64,000 nt of DNA from positions 3,038,001 through 3,102,000 of the forward strand of contig JAEVHH010000003.1 of assembly GCA_017607445.1 (NCBI GenBank). The letters are read 5' to 3'. This DNA is from Histoplasma ohiense. Taxonomy: Eukaryota > Ascomycota > Eurotiomycetes > Onygenales > Ajellomycetaceae. Each line of letters begins with the position of its first letter. Position 1 is the first letter of the stretch. The position numbers were made by a program, and so were the translations under genes. Below, one piece after another: positions 21,412 to 33,123 of the stretch. The notes beneath the pieces are model-generated. The model saw only the letters and a list, made by a program, of their open reading frames with translations, was not told the origin of the DNA and did not search any database.

Positions 21412-24300
21412 GATGTGTGCTCAAACAGCTGTGTTATCTTATACAGTACTGTATGTAGAACTGTGTGTAATCAAGCAGTTCTACAAAGTCTGTAGAGATC
21501 AGAGACTCTAAATAGACAACAGCTGTTGTTCAGTTGTGTGGTCATGCTGCTGATTTCTTGAGTCAGTGAGAGAAGTGTCTCTATAAGTGTCAACAAAGTA
21601 TCAAATATTCTGAGCTTTTATTGTGTTTATAGATACAGATGAGTCTCACATCTGTATGCTGAAAGTGTCTGTGATATCAGAAAAAGTCTCCATGAGAGAA
21701 GTGAAGTGTAAATTAGTGATGAAGAATATATTATAATATAATGAGCTCTGAAGAGATCTTTATTTAATATTTCACAGTCAGTCTATTGAATCTTCAGCTC
21801 TGATATCAGTCAGAAAGCTTTTCACAGACTCTGCTTCATCACTCTCACTCTGTCTCTTGACTGAGCTGCTTGACTACTGTGCAGATCTCACTGACTGTGA
21901 GTATGATTTTGAATTTATAGACTGAGACTACAGTAGATGAGACTGTTCACTTAGTCAGACAGTCTGTTTCTTCATTATTCTCTATTTTCATATACTCAGA
22001 GACTCATTTCAGACTCATATTATATTGTCTGAAGAGCTTGTGACAGTGACTGTAGACTCAGTTCAAAAAGACTGCTGCACTGCTCTGTATACTTCAGATG
22101 ACTGAGATATTGTCAAAGTAGAATCAGATCTGAGAGTTGATGCTGTCATCTATAACACAGAATAAAAACTTCATCACACACTCTAATACACAGCAGATAT
22201 CAACTGTCTCAGTGTTGAAGATATATGATATAGAGCTCAATGCAGCTGAGAAGCTGATCAGTTGTTTGTTTCTCTGATAAACTGTGAAGTTATAATCAAT
22301 CTATCTGCTGTTGTCAAGAATCTGTTCTGATTCATCTGAGAAAATATATAGATTTGTTGAAAATTGATTTTCTCATTATTTCTTGAATGTCTGAACAGTA
22401 TTTTTTTTATCTACATTCTCTGTGAAATCTGTTCTGCATCTCTCTGAATAGTGTGGGATGATAAGTGTGAATTTATTGACTGCAGACAGTAGTATCTTCA
22501 ACCTCTGAATCTTGATCTTTAAATACTGCTGAGTTTCAGTCTCTCTTTCATGTGTGATCATTGAGAAAGCTATCTGTGAAGTCAGTGAGTGTCTCTCATT
22601 CATTATCTGAAGTTTTGTTGTGAAATGCATTTTGATCTTCTTCAGAGCTATCATTGCTGATGAAAGCTCAGCATTCTGATATAGAGTTGTGATGAATGTT
22701 GTATGAAAAACTGAAAGAATTTCTTTGACTGCTATGATAAATATCTTCTTGATTGTTCTCATATATTATCTCAGATGAGAGCTGATCTTCTCACTTCTGC
22801 TTATATATTTTACTGACTGTGTATGACTGCTGTATCAGATCTCTGTATTATAGAGCAGTGAGAGAATTATATAGATAGTGACTGTCTTCTGCAGAGTATC
22901 TGCTGAAAACTCATCTCTGATCTTCTCTAAACTTTGAATGTACTGAGTCATAGCTCTTGTTTTTTTTGTCTGAATAGAGATGTATGATCTTCAGATGAGT
23001 CTTCTGTCAAAGTGTATATTCAGTCAATGAAATACTGACTTCTGTTCAGCTGAGACAGTGACAGAGTGTATGATCAGATTCTCTGATATAATCACTGACA
23101 GTGTTTCATTGTATTGCTTTTTTATGAGATGAATCATTTCAAGTTTCTCTGATGCAAAAATCATTTTGTTTGTCTTTCTTCATTTCAGAATACTCTGTAT
23201 ATTATGACTGAGAAGAGTAGTATTGCTGTCAAGTGAGTGTATAACTCATCAAGTATTCAGATCATCTGTATAGTCAAAGTGTAATTTCAGATTCTGTCAC
23301 AGCAGCTCTGTCAGATACAGAAGAAACAGTATTGATGACAGAAAAGATCTCTGTAATATATCACATTGTATCTGATATACTGCTGTGATGATCTTCTTCA
23401 GCTGAATCTGAGCTCTGTATTTGATGAGAAAGCTGTCAATGAGTTGTAGCAGTTTACACAGTCATCTCTGTTGCATTATTTACTGAAGCAGCTGTCTGCA
23501 CAGCACAGCATCAAAGACACTCTGTATATTCATTGTGATCATGAATATCTCCTTGTTTTGTGTGAAGACTGTCTTCATCTTATGAGTGAAAGCAGCTATC
23601 AGATTCATTGCAGATTGTCTGAGCAGCATCTCTTCATACTGTAAACTGACTATATTATGAATGAGTGCTGTGTATGTCAGTTGTCTTGTAACAATGTGTT
23701 TCAGCTCTTTGAAAATTACTGAGAGAAGAGCAATGAATTTTCAGAAGTGAACTGAACTTCTATCTTTCTTATCTATTTTGAGTATCATTGCCATCTCTGC
23801 CAGCTTTCAGATTTGTGAAAAATAGCAGAGCTGGAGACAGTAGTTGTATAGCTGCTGTACAAAGAGAAATATATACTGTCAATATATCTTAAGCAGCTGT
23901 ACTGTGATTTCATCTGTGTCTGAAGAGATACTCTGTACTTCAATGATGTTGTACTCTACCTTCTTCATCTCAATCTGAGGATTTCAGAGCAGATTTTTCA
24001 TACTGCTTCAGTGCTCATCATTCAATGAATTGTATTTCAGATCATTGACTGAGTTGTATTGCTTCAGAATAACTTGTCAAAATGTCTCAGCTTTGACAGC
24101 TGTCTCTTCTATGATCTGATCTTCAATCATCAGAGAAAGTACTCTGAGATTGAGTTTCAATTTATGCTATACTATCACTTAGTACAGATCTCTGCCATCT
24201 CTGATCTCATTGATCATCTGTCTTCAGTATATACACTTAGCCTTGCACACTGTGTTTTTGAACTGATGCTTTGTGGCCTCTGTCTGATGAGTGGTGAGCT
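21412..24300 (-). pseudogene. LINE-beta ORF2: reverse transcriptase and C-terminal part, broken
   Basis: Minus-strand reading shows non-LTR reverse-transcriptase landmarks: KIDKKDRSS then a damaged SYRPIAL region with KFIALLSVIFKELKHIVTRQL, RQSAMNLIAAFTH, MITMNIQSVFDAVLCRQLL (catalytic Asp changed to Asn) and KLHFDYTDDL, the YADD box changed to YTDD near 23277. An RNase H-like IELYIIYLQH segment near 22230 and an open C-terminal piece at 22376-22762 follow. Stops are numerous, and CpG is almost absent. Confidence 0.8.
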
Positions 24301-24352
24301 CTCAATGCACTCTTTGACAGTCTGCTGTTCATCAGAAAGCTGTAGTCTGTTT

Positions 24353-25290
24353 TTATTGCACTGATTTACTGACTATCTGAGCTGCAGTCAGAAGATTCTG
24401 AATGAAGTGTTGAATCAGATCATCAAACTGTGTCACATTCTCAACTCTATCTGAGCAAGATATATTCATTATGAGATCTCTGATAAAATCTGCAAAGAGC
24501 TTCAGCTGAGAGTCTGTGATTTTAATTTGAGTTCTACTCTGTTGTATCTGAGATGTTGTTGACAGTATAGTAATTATAGACTGATGATTTGAGCTGCAGT
24601 GTAAATTCTGATGCACTGAAGTGAAAGCAAAGATCATATTGAAGAAGATGAGATCAATTATATAGTCTGCTGTATGAATTGAAATATCTATCTCTTTCAC
24701 AAAGTTCATTCTGTGTTCACTGATTCACTGAACAAGCTTCTCTCCTCAGTGCAGATTCGCTGCCTCTGATTCAAAAACATCATATCATACATTGAAATCT
24801 CCATCTACTAGACAGTGAGCTGATGAGCTCAAATTGATCAGATAGTTCATGACTGTGTCTGTCTCAGACTGTCTGTACACATTGAGAATGTGGCAGTCAT
24901 TGACACTGATTCACAGCAGATCTCTGTTTTGTATAAATTGATGTTACTGTGCTTTTATTTTTGAACTTTTGTGTATGTATATTATGATCTGAGATCTCTT
25001 CTTCTCTTGCTGCTTCAGATTAGTGTCATTTCAGTGATCTATAAATGCAAAGCACTCATATGCTGAGTGATTAGAAGTCTTGATGTCAGAATGTGTGTAA
25101 GACTTCTGTATACAGATCATTTCACAGCTCTGTTTGAAAGCAAGCTGTAGAGCTGCTATATGATAGAGAGCTACTCTGACTGTGTTTGTTCAAAAGATCT
25201 GTAGAGAATGATTTTTCTGCTGATTGTTTCTGCAGTGTCAACTGTGTTGCTGATGTTGATGTTTTAGTATAAGAAATCATTTGATAAGCT
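24353..25290 (-). pseudogene. LINE-beta ORF2: endonuclease domain, broken
   Basis: Minus-strand reading gives LQLAFKQSCEMICIQKSYTH, similar to the LELA...VVLLQEPYTH start of fungal LINE endonucleases, then NVYRQSE, DGDFNV-stop-YDVFE (GDFN motif with catalytic residues) and, in the open piece at 24353-24709, TADYIIDLIFFNM and CSSNHQSIITIL (normally SDH). These are the exonuclease-endonuclease-phosphatase motifs in the right order for target-primed integration. Confidence 0.78.
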
Positions 25291-25431
25291 GCTGTCAAAG
25301 TTCATCTGTGAAATGAGATTGAAGAATCTCAGATCTATTGTCTGTATGCTGAGACTAGACTGCTTTTTGATTATTTGACTATACTGCTGCTCTGCTGTGT
25401 GAGCTGAGTGTTGTCTGATGTGAATCATCTG

Positions 25432-26997
25432 TCAGATAATATTCTCTTCACTGATGAAGCTCTGAGTAGCTGTCTGCTTGTGAGATGCTAGTCTGATGAG
25501 CTGTATTGACTGAGTTGATTGAGTGAATGATGTAGATATCATTACTGTGATCATTGATGCTGACTGTGTTGATGATGATTGCTGCTTCTGAGCATCTCTG
25601 TAGCATCTGTTGTTAAGACAGTGAACAGCTGCTAGCTTCTTTTGAGTTAGATGTCTGAGAATATCATTCATATATCTGAGTGCAGCAGAGCAGTGCTGAT
25701 GCTCAGTTGAGTAGAGTTGACAGCAGTTGACACACTGTGATGCTTTCTTACACTTCATATTTGTTGATCTTTTGTGCTGACTTGTAGACTCACTGCAGTT
25801 GAAGCATCTCATCAGTTATGCACACTTTGATAAATAACAGTATCTCTGATATTCTGAGTCATATCTCACTGTCAGTGATCTTTTCTCAATGAGTCTGACT
25901 CTCTCACTGATATTGAAGAGTGAGAAGTCTTTCACTGAGATGAGAAAGAAGACAATTCATGTAATCTTCTCTGTTTTAAAATTCACTTCATATTGTGAGA
26001 GTTGACAGCTCACTGATTTTATCTTTGTCTGAGTCAGAATCTCTCTCTCAATCATTTTGTCTGTGGGGATTTTTGCTTCTTCTCAGTTCTGAATAAATTC
26101 TGAGATCTCTGAAACAGTATAATTGTATCACTGCTCTGATAGCTGAATCTCTGTGATGTCAAGAACTTCACAGAAAGTAGCCACTGTCTTTTCAGTGATC
26201 AGAGCATTGTATATATCTCTGTTGCTTGATGTGATTACTCAATCTATTCTGATAAACTTCATCTTCAGTATATTAGCTATATTTCTCATCCTCTGAATGT
26301 TTGCAACAATCATCTGCTGCACAGTATATAACTGCAGCTGAGTGACTCATTTCTCTGACTGAAGAATGATGAGAATTTATGAATTCTTCTGCTGTTTTAT
26401 ATTCTCTGTGAAGCTTTTTGACTGACTGATGTTCTTGAGCTGCAGATCAGCTTCACTAGCTCTGTCAGCTGAGAAAGCTGTAGTCTTAATAGAGATAGTT
26501 TCAGAGAGAGCAGAATTTTTTCTCTTCTGTATAATACTCACTCAGATAGTCAACTCTTTTGCAGTTGTCTTTGCTGAATTTGACTGTGAATGAATATCTG
26601 AGACAGTATTCTCTCTCAGAGTTGATGCTGCATTCAGATCTACTGTCATATATGTGATGAATCTTTTACAGAAGATTTGAGCAAAGTTCTGACTGACTGA
26701 CTGTTTCTTCTTCTCAACTCAGCTATTCAGAGTTTTTGTCAATCTGATGAGAGTTTTCTGTCACAAATTCTGTTGCTGTTGAGTCTTCTCAAACTGCTTC
26801 TGTAGCTGAGAGATGACTGTGAAAATACTGTCACTGATTTCTTTGAGAACTGAAGAAGACATTATAACAGTCTTTCTCTGTCTCTTATCAGTCTTTTCAG
26901 TAACAAAATTGATCAGTGATTTCAGCTTCAGTGATCTGATGTAGACTGTGTTGATGTTCTTGAGTGAATGGAAGGATGTTGAGGGCTCCATGACCAC
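25432..26997 (-). pseudogene. LINE-beta ORF1 (Gag-like), broken
   Basis: Starts about 26997 on the minus strand (MVMEPSTSFHSLKNINTVYIRSL), followed by a Gln/Lys coiled-coil-like region, with several stops. The end piece at 25812-25432 holds Cys motifs MRCFNCSEST, CKKASQCVNCCQLYSTEHQHC and a Gln/Ser/Thr-rich tail. Such ORF1 zinc knuckles bind element RNA. It lies just upstream of the endonuclease, as in Tad1-like elements. Confidence 0.72.
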
Positions 26998-27142
26998 TCA
27001 ATCTGTGCAGTACACACATGTAGAGTAATTGCAGAGAGTGTGTGATGATGTTGAATGGGTTGAAGGGTTAAAATTATATGAAAAACAGTTAGAAAATGGA
27101 AAAATTCAAATGTATCCCTACATTTGTGAGTAGTTGTAAGGA

Positions 27143-28548
27143 TGAGAAAGAGAGAGTTAAGTTGTTGAAAGACTAGCTCTGACATACACTGATGATTCTG
27201 ACAATGACTCATTTAGAGTTGAAATTTTGCTAACACATCATCATTTAATCTGTTATAAATATACCACATTTGATTGAATAGTGAGTCTATTGCTTGTTCA
27301 TTGATGTTCAATTTGACATTTGTTTTTAACTTTCACACAAGATAGAGTGTTAGATCTCTCTCATATTTATTGAGAATTGAGAGCTTCTCTCTTGAGAGTT
27401 TTTTGTGAGATGTGAGTGTAGAAGAAACAGTGAATGTGAAAATGCTCATCTCAACAAATCATTATTGCAATTCAATCATCTGTAGCATCTGCTGCTGAAG
27501 AATGCTTTGTAGATCTAAGTTATCATTCATCATATTCAGATGCAGTGAGTGTTTGTAGAATTGTTTGTAGTTCATTTCAATATCTAAAAACATGTAATAA
27601 TAAAAAAAAAAAAAAGAAATATTTGTAGATATTCAATTCTCTCACAGACATTATTTGCAGTGTTGCAGCACTAAGCTTTATCAAGCTTCTTCATGAACAC
27701 TATTCACAGTGTTACAGTTTGTAGACATTTGAGTCTCATAGAACACAGTCAATTGTGTCTCAGATGCTTAGATATGACAGTCTATATAATTAACAATAAG
27801 AGCATTCAGATTCACAAGAGATTTCTTGTAACAACTAAATACTCAGATCTATAAATGATGCACTTGAGTGTAAGAACTGATAACAATATACTTGAATGTA
27901 AGAACTAATAACAAAACACTCAGATCTTAAATGTAGAAGAATCAATTTATAATGTAACAGATGTACTTCAATTAATGATCTAGCACTATTCTAATACAGA
28001 TTATGAATTGATTAAGAAAAGAAAGAGAAAAGAAATCAGAAGAAAAGATTATATGAAAAGAATTCTTATAAAGAGAAGTTCAGAGTGAAAGAATATCAGA
28101 AACTGCTTCACAGTGAAGCACAAAGTGAAAGAATATTAAGAGCTATACAGAAGAATTATTAGAAACTATATAAATGCAGAGTGTAAAGCAGAAGAATCAT
28201 TGAGAGCTATATAGAAGAATTGTTAGAGACTATATGAGTGTGAAACACAGAGTGAGAGAATATTAGAAGCTACACAGAAGAATTGTTAGAGACTATACAA
28301 ATGCAGAACACAGAGTAAAAGAATATTAGAAACTACACAGAAGAATCATTAGAGACTTCATAAATACAGAGCACAGAATAGAAGAATGTTAAGAGTTATA
28401 CAGAAGAATCATTAGAAACTACACAAATGCAGAGCACAGAGTAGAAGAACATCAAGGGTTACATGAGATCACAATGATCAGAAACAAGTGAGTGCAGAAG
28501 AGGAGTTGATTGTATAAGTTAATTACTAACAGATGCTAATCTGTCACA
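27143..28548 (-). mobile_element. Gy1 copy 2, 5' piece with its 5' LTR
   Basis: The minus strand carries the Gy1 5' LTR (28548 to 27953, 596 bp), leader and start of gag (MSHCQNHQC and VFQQLNSLFL, as in Gy1). It is cut at 27143 by LINE-beta and resumes at 13001. The sequence after the LTR (RC of 27940-27952) still matches the self-priming pairing with one C-to-T change. The element's other end is lost at 11431. Confidence 0.9.
27953..28548 (-). repeat. Gy1-family LTR (5' LTR of copy 2)
   Basis: 596 bp, homologous over its length to the LTRs at 202-798 and 5830-6426 but inverted. Internal unit repeats are visible as AGAAGAATTGTTAGAGACTA blocks. It is almost free of CpG. Confidence 0.9.
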
Positions 28549-29816
28549 AATTTCATCATTTCTGAGCTGTTTTTCTTCATTTTTTGACAGTTCTCTATTT
28601 ATATTCAGTCATTTTGACTGCTTTGATTGTATTACAGATATTTCAGAGATTGATAGATATAAATTGTTGTATTTCAGATGTTTGTTATTTGATTGTAATC
28701 ATTACATTCTCTATATAAACTGTCTGATATTTAATTACATCTCACTTAGTGCTTCTATATTAACTCTACAACATTACTATGATGTTATTCATCTTTTTCA
28801 TCTATATGATTGTTTTCTATTGACAGCTGTAGATTACATGGAATTCATGTATACAAGTCACATGTGGCTGTTGGATATCTCATTACATTCACCCGAGGGA
28901 TTAAACAGCGCGTTTTCAAGCTGGATAAGCGAGTGCAAGCGAGCGATTGCGGCTTGTCACTGATAACAGTGAGAATGATTAAATTTCTGTATGTAGCATG
29001 ATTTTGAGATGATCCAAGTTGAGGTAGCTAGCATGGAAGATTCATAGGAACATATCACACACGTTGGCGCGTGGGGGGGTGTTGGGCGGCCCTCCACCGC
29101 ACGTGATTACCCCTATATATAGTTAGGCTAGCGATCGCACAATGAGAAGATTAACCATCCCACAGTAGTTAGCTAGCGATCACACAATGAACTCCCACCG
29201 ATCATTCACTAGTTTATTTAATCACGTGCCATGGGACAAATCCCAAACCTGGTTCAGTGACCACCTCGTTTTCCACTTCCACCAGCCTGCTGCTCAGTTT
29301 TTCCACAACTTCTTCTCCCACAATTCCTCTGGTCCAAGAGATCTTGTCTACTACTCGTCTGCCTTTTCACAAGTTAAATAGCCACACCTCCTTCCCAACT
29401 CACTAGCCAACTACTATCCCCCTGAAAACTCCTCTTCTCCGCACTCCCGATCAAGTCATCAACTCTAAACTTACCCATCCTTCTCCCCCTCCAAATAACC
29501 AAAAATAAAACCAAAAGAACAAATCAATAAAAGAACGGGAAATCTCATGCTTATTTACGTTTGGGCCACGCCGTCGGTCGTTTAACGTTTCTGGTGCACT
29601 TTACGCTTCGAAAGTGAAAACCCGCTAAGAACCTCACGAATTCTCACCTCGCCACCTGCTGTTGATCCAACAGCCCCCGACGTCTCCACATCACCACGGT
29701 TGTCAGCCTGGCTGCAAGGTGGTACCTACTCCTGAACTGGAAGCACATATACCTGACTATCCCCAAACTACTCTTTCCCACTATCCCTGTGTTGGCTTCA
29801 AGCTTGCTCACTCGTC
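28549..29816. promoter_or_regulatory. Boundary from AT-rich repeats to the gene island and upstream region of dhh1
   Basis: From 28549 to about 28890 the DNA is AT-rich with no recognisable gene or element. CpGs reappear abruptly around 28890 (CCCGAGGG, AGCGCGTTTTC). From 29041 on it has normal fungal promoter composition, including GGCGCGTGGGGGGG and a pair of near-identical 20-bp direct repeats with core GCTAGCGATC at about 29126-29147 and 29173-29190. Pyrimidine-rich tracts precede the dhh1 start. Individual factor sites cannot be assigned. Confidence 0.5.
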
Positions 29817-31614
29817 ATGGCCGATGCGCTTGCTTCGCAATTGAATAGCACAAAGCTAGGGTCTGTTACACATATATACATCGTTCATCCCGTCTCATCA
29901 ACCCTGCGAAGATATAATATATTCGCTCTAGGCTTTGTAGCTGATAGGGATTTTATTCACAGAGAAAGCCATTCCGAGAAATGGAGAGAAAATCTAAAAG
30001 TCCCCCCAAAAGACACACGAACTCAAACCGAGGTGAGATATACCTTTAAAAAAAATGCTTGACCTCCATCTAGTTTGACTGTCCAATCTTACCGATGTTC
30101 TGTATTTTAGGATGTCACGGCTACGAAAGGCCTAGAGTTCGAGGACTTCTACATTAAGCGGGAATTGATGATGGGTATTTTTGAGGCTGGTTTTGAGAAG
30201 CCCTCCCCCATCCAAGAAGAAACTATACCCGTGGCCCTCACTGGGCGGGATATCCTTGCACGCGCGAAAAACGGAACGGGAAAGACTGCTGCCTTTGTTA
30301 TCCCGACGTTAGAACGAACGAATCCTAAAAATTCCAAAACACAAGCCCTCATCCTGGTCCCTACAAGAGAACTCGCTCTTCAAACATCGCAAGTGTGCAA
30401 GACCCTTGGGAAACATCTTGGTATCAATGTTATGGTCACGACTGGTGGCACGGGCCTTCAAGATGATATTATACGGCTGAATGAAGCAGTTCACATCATC
30501 GTTGGCACTCCTGGGAGAATACTGGATCTTGCTAGTAAAGGTGTGGCAGACTTGTCAGAGTGTTCGACTTTTGTTATGGACGAGGCGGACAAGCTCCTCT
30601 CACCCGAGTTCACTCCGGTTATCGAACAGCTTCTGTCGTTCCATCCCAAGGACCGTCAAGTAATGCTTTTCAGCGCAACATTCCCACTGATCGTCAAATC
30701 TTTCAAGGTAAGCGCTCCCTAAAACCCTGGGGTTGGTTCCACGTGATCACTCACCTAATACGTTTTGTTTGAAAATAATATAGGACAAACATATGAGGAA
30801 TCCTTACGAGATCAACCTCATGGACGAGCTTACACTTCGGGGCATCACGCAGTATTATGCGTTCGTCGAAGAAAAGCAAAAAGTCCACTGTCTTAATACT
30901 CTCTTCTCCAAACTCCAAATCAATCAATCTATCATTTTCTGCAACTCTACGAACCGTGTTGAACTACTCGCCAAGAAAATCACCGAACTGGGGTACTCAT
31001 GTTTTTATTCTCACGCTAAAATGTTACAGCATAACCGAAATCGTGTGTTCCACGACTTCCGTAACGGCGTTTGCCGAAACCTGGTCTGCTCAGACCTGTT
31101 GACTCGCGGCATTGATATTCAGGCAGTGAATGTCGTGATCAACTTTGATTTCCCCAAAAATGCCGAAACTTATCTTCACCGCATTGGTCGATCAGGTCGG
31201 TTTGGACACTTGGGTTTGGCTATTAACCTAATCAACTGGGAGGATCGATATAACCTGTATAAAATTGAACAGGAGTTGGGCACTGAAATCCAGCCAATCC
31301 CCCAATCCATCGACAAAAAGCTCTATGTTTACGACACACCCGACACCATCCCCCGACCCACTTCTAACGTTGGCCACCACCAGCAGCAGCAGCAGCAGCA
31401 ACAGCATCAGCATACTTCCGAACCGCCGCAACATCCTAACCATCCAGGAAATCACAATCGCCGACATGGCCAGCATCAATATGCTTCCAATAGGGGCCGT
31501 GGATCTTATCGTGGCGGTCGTGGCCAAGGACACCGGGGTGGCTATGGAGAAAATCATCACCAGAACTGCACCGCACCGCGACCAAGCGCAGCCGCATCTG
31601 CACCCGCGTCGTAA
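29817..31614 (+). CDS. dhh1: ATP-dependent RNA helicase Dhh1 (DEAD-box, mRNA decay)
   Basis: Four exons, 29817-29860, 29963-30032, 30111-30707 and 30784-31614, give 513 residues in frame. Motifs: Q motif GFEKPSPIQ (65-73), ANxGTGKT-type AKNGTGKT (90-97), PTRELALQ, TPGR, DEAD (195-198), SAT (226-228), TRGIDIQ, HRIGRSGR (369-376). The family (DDX6/Me31B/Dhh1) acts in P-bodies, activating decapping by Dcp2 and repressing translation. The N-terminus MADALASQLN is typical of fungal Dhh1. The tail has a poly-Gln run (about 437-444) and an RGG-type Gly/Arg-rich end, low-complexity regions that favour condensates. Intron 1 has an unusual GTCTGT donor, but the joint restores the expected N-terminal sequence. 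Confidence 0.96.
31379..31405 (+). repeat. CAG/CAA repeat in dhh1
   Basis: Run of CAG with a CAA and CAT, coding Gln in the C-terminal tail of Dhh1. Such runs vary in length between strains. Confidence 0.8.
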
Positions 31615-33123
31615 CTGGACATTACAAGTTTTTCAGTATCGGATTGTCTAATGATTGGAGCTAAGCATCTCTGCTAAAGTTGATCGATGTCTTATCCACC
31701 ATTTATAGCTGTTCGGATTTCGAAAATATACCTTCGTTTCATTCGTTCCTCGCCTCGGCCAGATTTTTATTCCATGTCAACCACATATTAAAAATCATCG
31801 TCATTATCTTTGTCCTTGTAGTATTTGCAAAACTTCCATCCAGACTGCCTTAGTTTGTCCTATGAGGTCATATTGCTTGGCATGATCGAAATTCCTGTAT
31901 TTGCATGAACTCCTGGAATTGCAACGAGTTATGTACCATATTTTCATATTTTCCCTTACTCCCCCACGCCCCCGACCCCTTTATCCCATTCCTCATTTTC
32001 GATCCTTTTCCGTCTTCGATCTGTCATATCCGGTGGACTTCGCTTGGGTTTGACGTTGTTCTTGTTCGATGGAACAACGCCGTCTTTGCACCACCTGTGA
32101 TTAGTATCCTGCGATATATTCATTATGCAGGAGGATCTGCAAAATCGATGTTGAGGGTGAACTCTTCGGCTACATCAGCGCAAATTGAGAAGGTGTTGAC
32201 ATCCTCTCAAGCATTTTAAATGAATTACCGAAGCGGAGTTCGTTTAAGAGCCATTTCCCCTTGCCTTTCGCTTCTTGTTCTATCCTCCCACCAGTCTCCC
32301 GACATTTTTAGTAACACTGCTCTGGATCTCACCACAAGTCGTCGTCCGTTTGCGAACCACCTTTCCTCGTCGAGTAGAGCTACCCTCCTCATCCACTCTA
32401 CTTGGCCCACATTTCCTTCGGGACCCAAACGTCGCTAATTAATTTCGATCGGTGCCAACGTGTTACTCTCGACTACCCAATCCCTATAGAGACTCTCACG
32501 AAATCCAACAAAGATACACAAAAGAAATCAAGAAAGAAATTTATAGAATATAAAATTCCAACCACTAAACACCTAAAAAAGCCAAAAAAAAGGTCGGTGG
32601 GGAGATAACTAGGTGCGGATACATATTGAGGGTTTTATTTGGAGTGCGAATTATGTTCTTTGTTTCTAAAACAAAGAAACCCCAAGTATACAACCATAAT
32701 ACACAGGCCCCTCCACGTGTCAAAAATTATATATATAGGTATCGAAAAGCAAATAGCAAAATTTGTCTCTCCTCTGCCAAAAAGCCCTACTTTCTTGCTA
32801 GATGTAATGAATTATATATATATATATATATATATGTAAATATTGCTAGAAGAGGTCAAGCCGTATTTGCCAGCTTTATGATGAACCCAGAGCTGATTCT
32901 GTATTTCATATAAAGATTAATTTTATTAGTCCATATTCTGTTCTTGAAATCGACGGGCGCCAAGCCCAACTCAAAACTCGCAAGCCTCTCAAGGTTCGGA
33001 AAAGATCCAAGTTAACTGCCGCAAGCGAAACCGATTCATGCTCTCGAACAAGGACAGAATCAGGGCATCCTCGTCCTGCTGAGCGGGTCCTATTTACCAG
33101 AGATACATACATAGCTGTCGGCT
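31615..33123. other. Intergenic region with no recognised gene
   Basis: 1.5 kb between dhh1 and the citrate carrier. Short open frames exist but none has family motifs, splice continuity or repeated occurrence. It includes pyrimidine-rich stretches at 31950-32450 and an (AT)n microsatellite at about 32813-32836. It probably holds the dhh1 3' UTR and the upstream control region of the carrier. Confidence 0.6.

Larger units (their letters stand above)
13002..27142 (-). mobile_element. LINE-beta, full-length but degenerate non-LTR element, split by Gy2
   Basis: Minus-strand LINE running from 27142 to 13002, interrupted by Gy2 at 13991-21406; without Gy2 it is about 6.7 kb. The whole unit is bounded by an identical 16-bp target duplication TGAGAAAGAGAGAGTT at 12986-13001 and 27143-27158, inside a Gy1 copy whose sequence reads on correctly across it. 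The 3' end carries a (CAAA)n-type tail (13001-13020, seen as GTTT repeats on the plus strand). It encodes a Gag-like ORF1 with Cys motifs and an ORF2 with endonuclease and reverse transcriptase, all heavily interrupted. CpG is nearly absent. Confidence 0.88.

Noticed and set aside
26928..27212. Open frame on the minus strand starting with the Gy1 gag MSHCQNHQC
   Set aside because: It crosses the LINE-beta border at 27142 and so joins two unrelated elements.
32813..32836. (AT)n run as a regulatory or fragile site
   Set aside because: Ordinary dinucleotide microsatellite with nothing around it to suggest function.
32220..32913. Short open frames between dhh1 and the carrier gene
   Set aside because: No motifs, overlapping on both strands, low-complexity wording; likely chance frames in UTR or promoter DNA.
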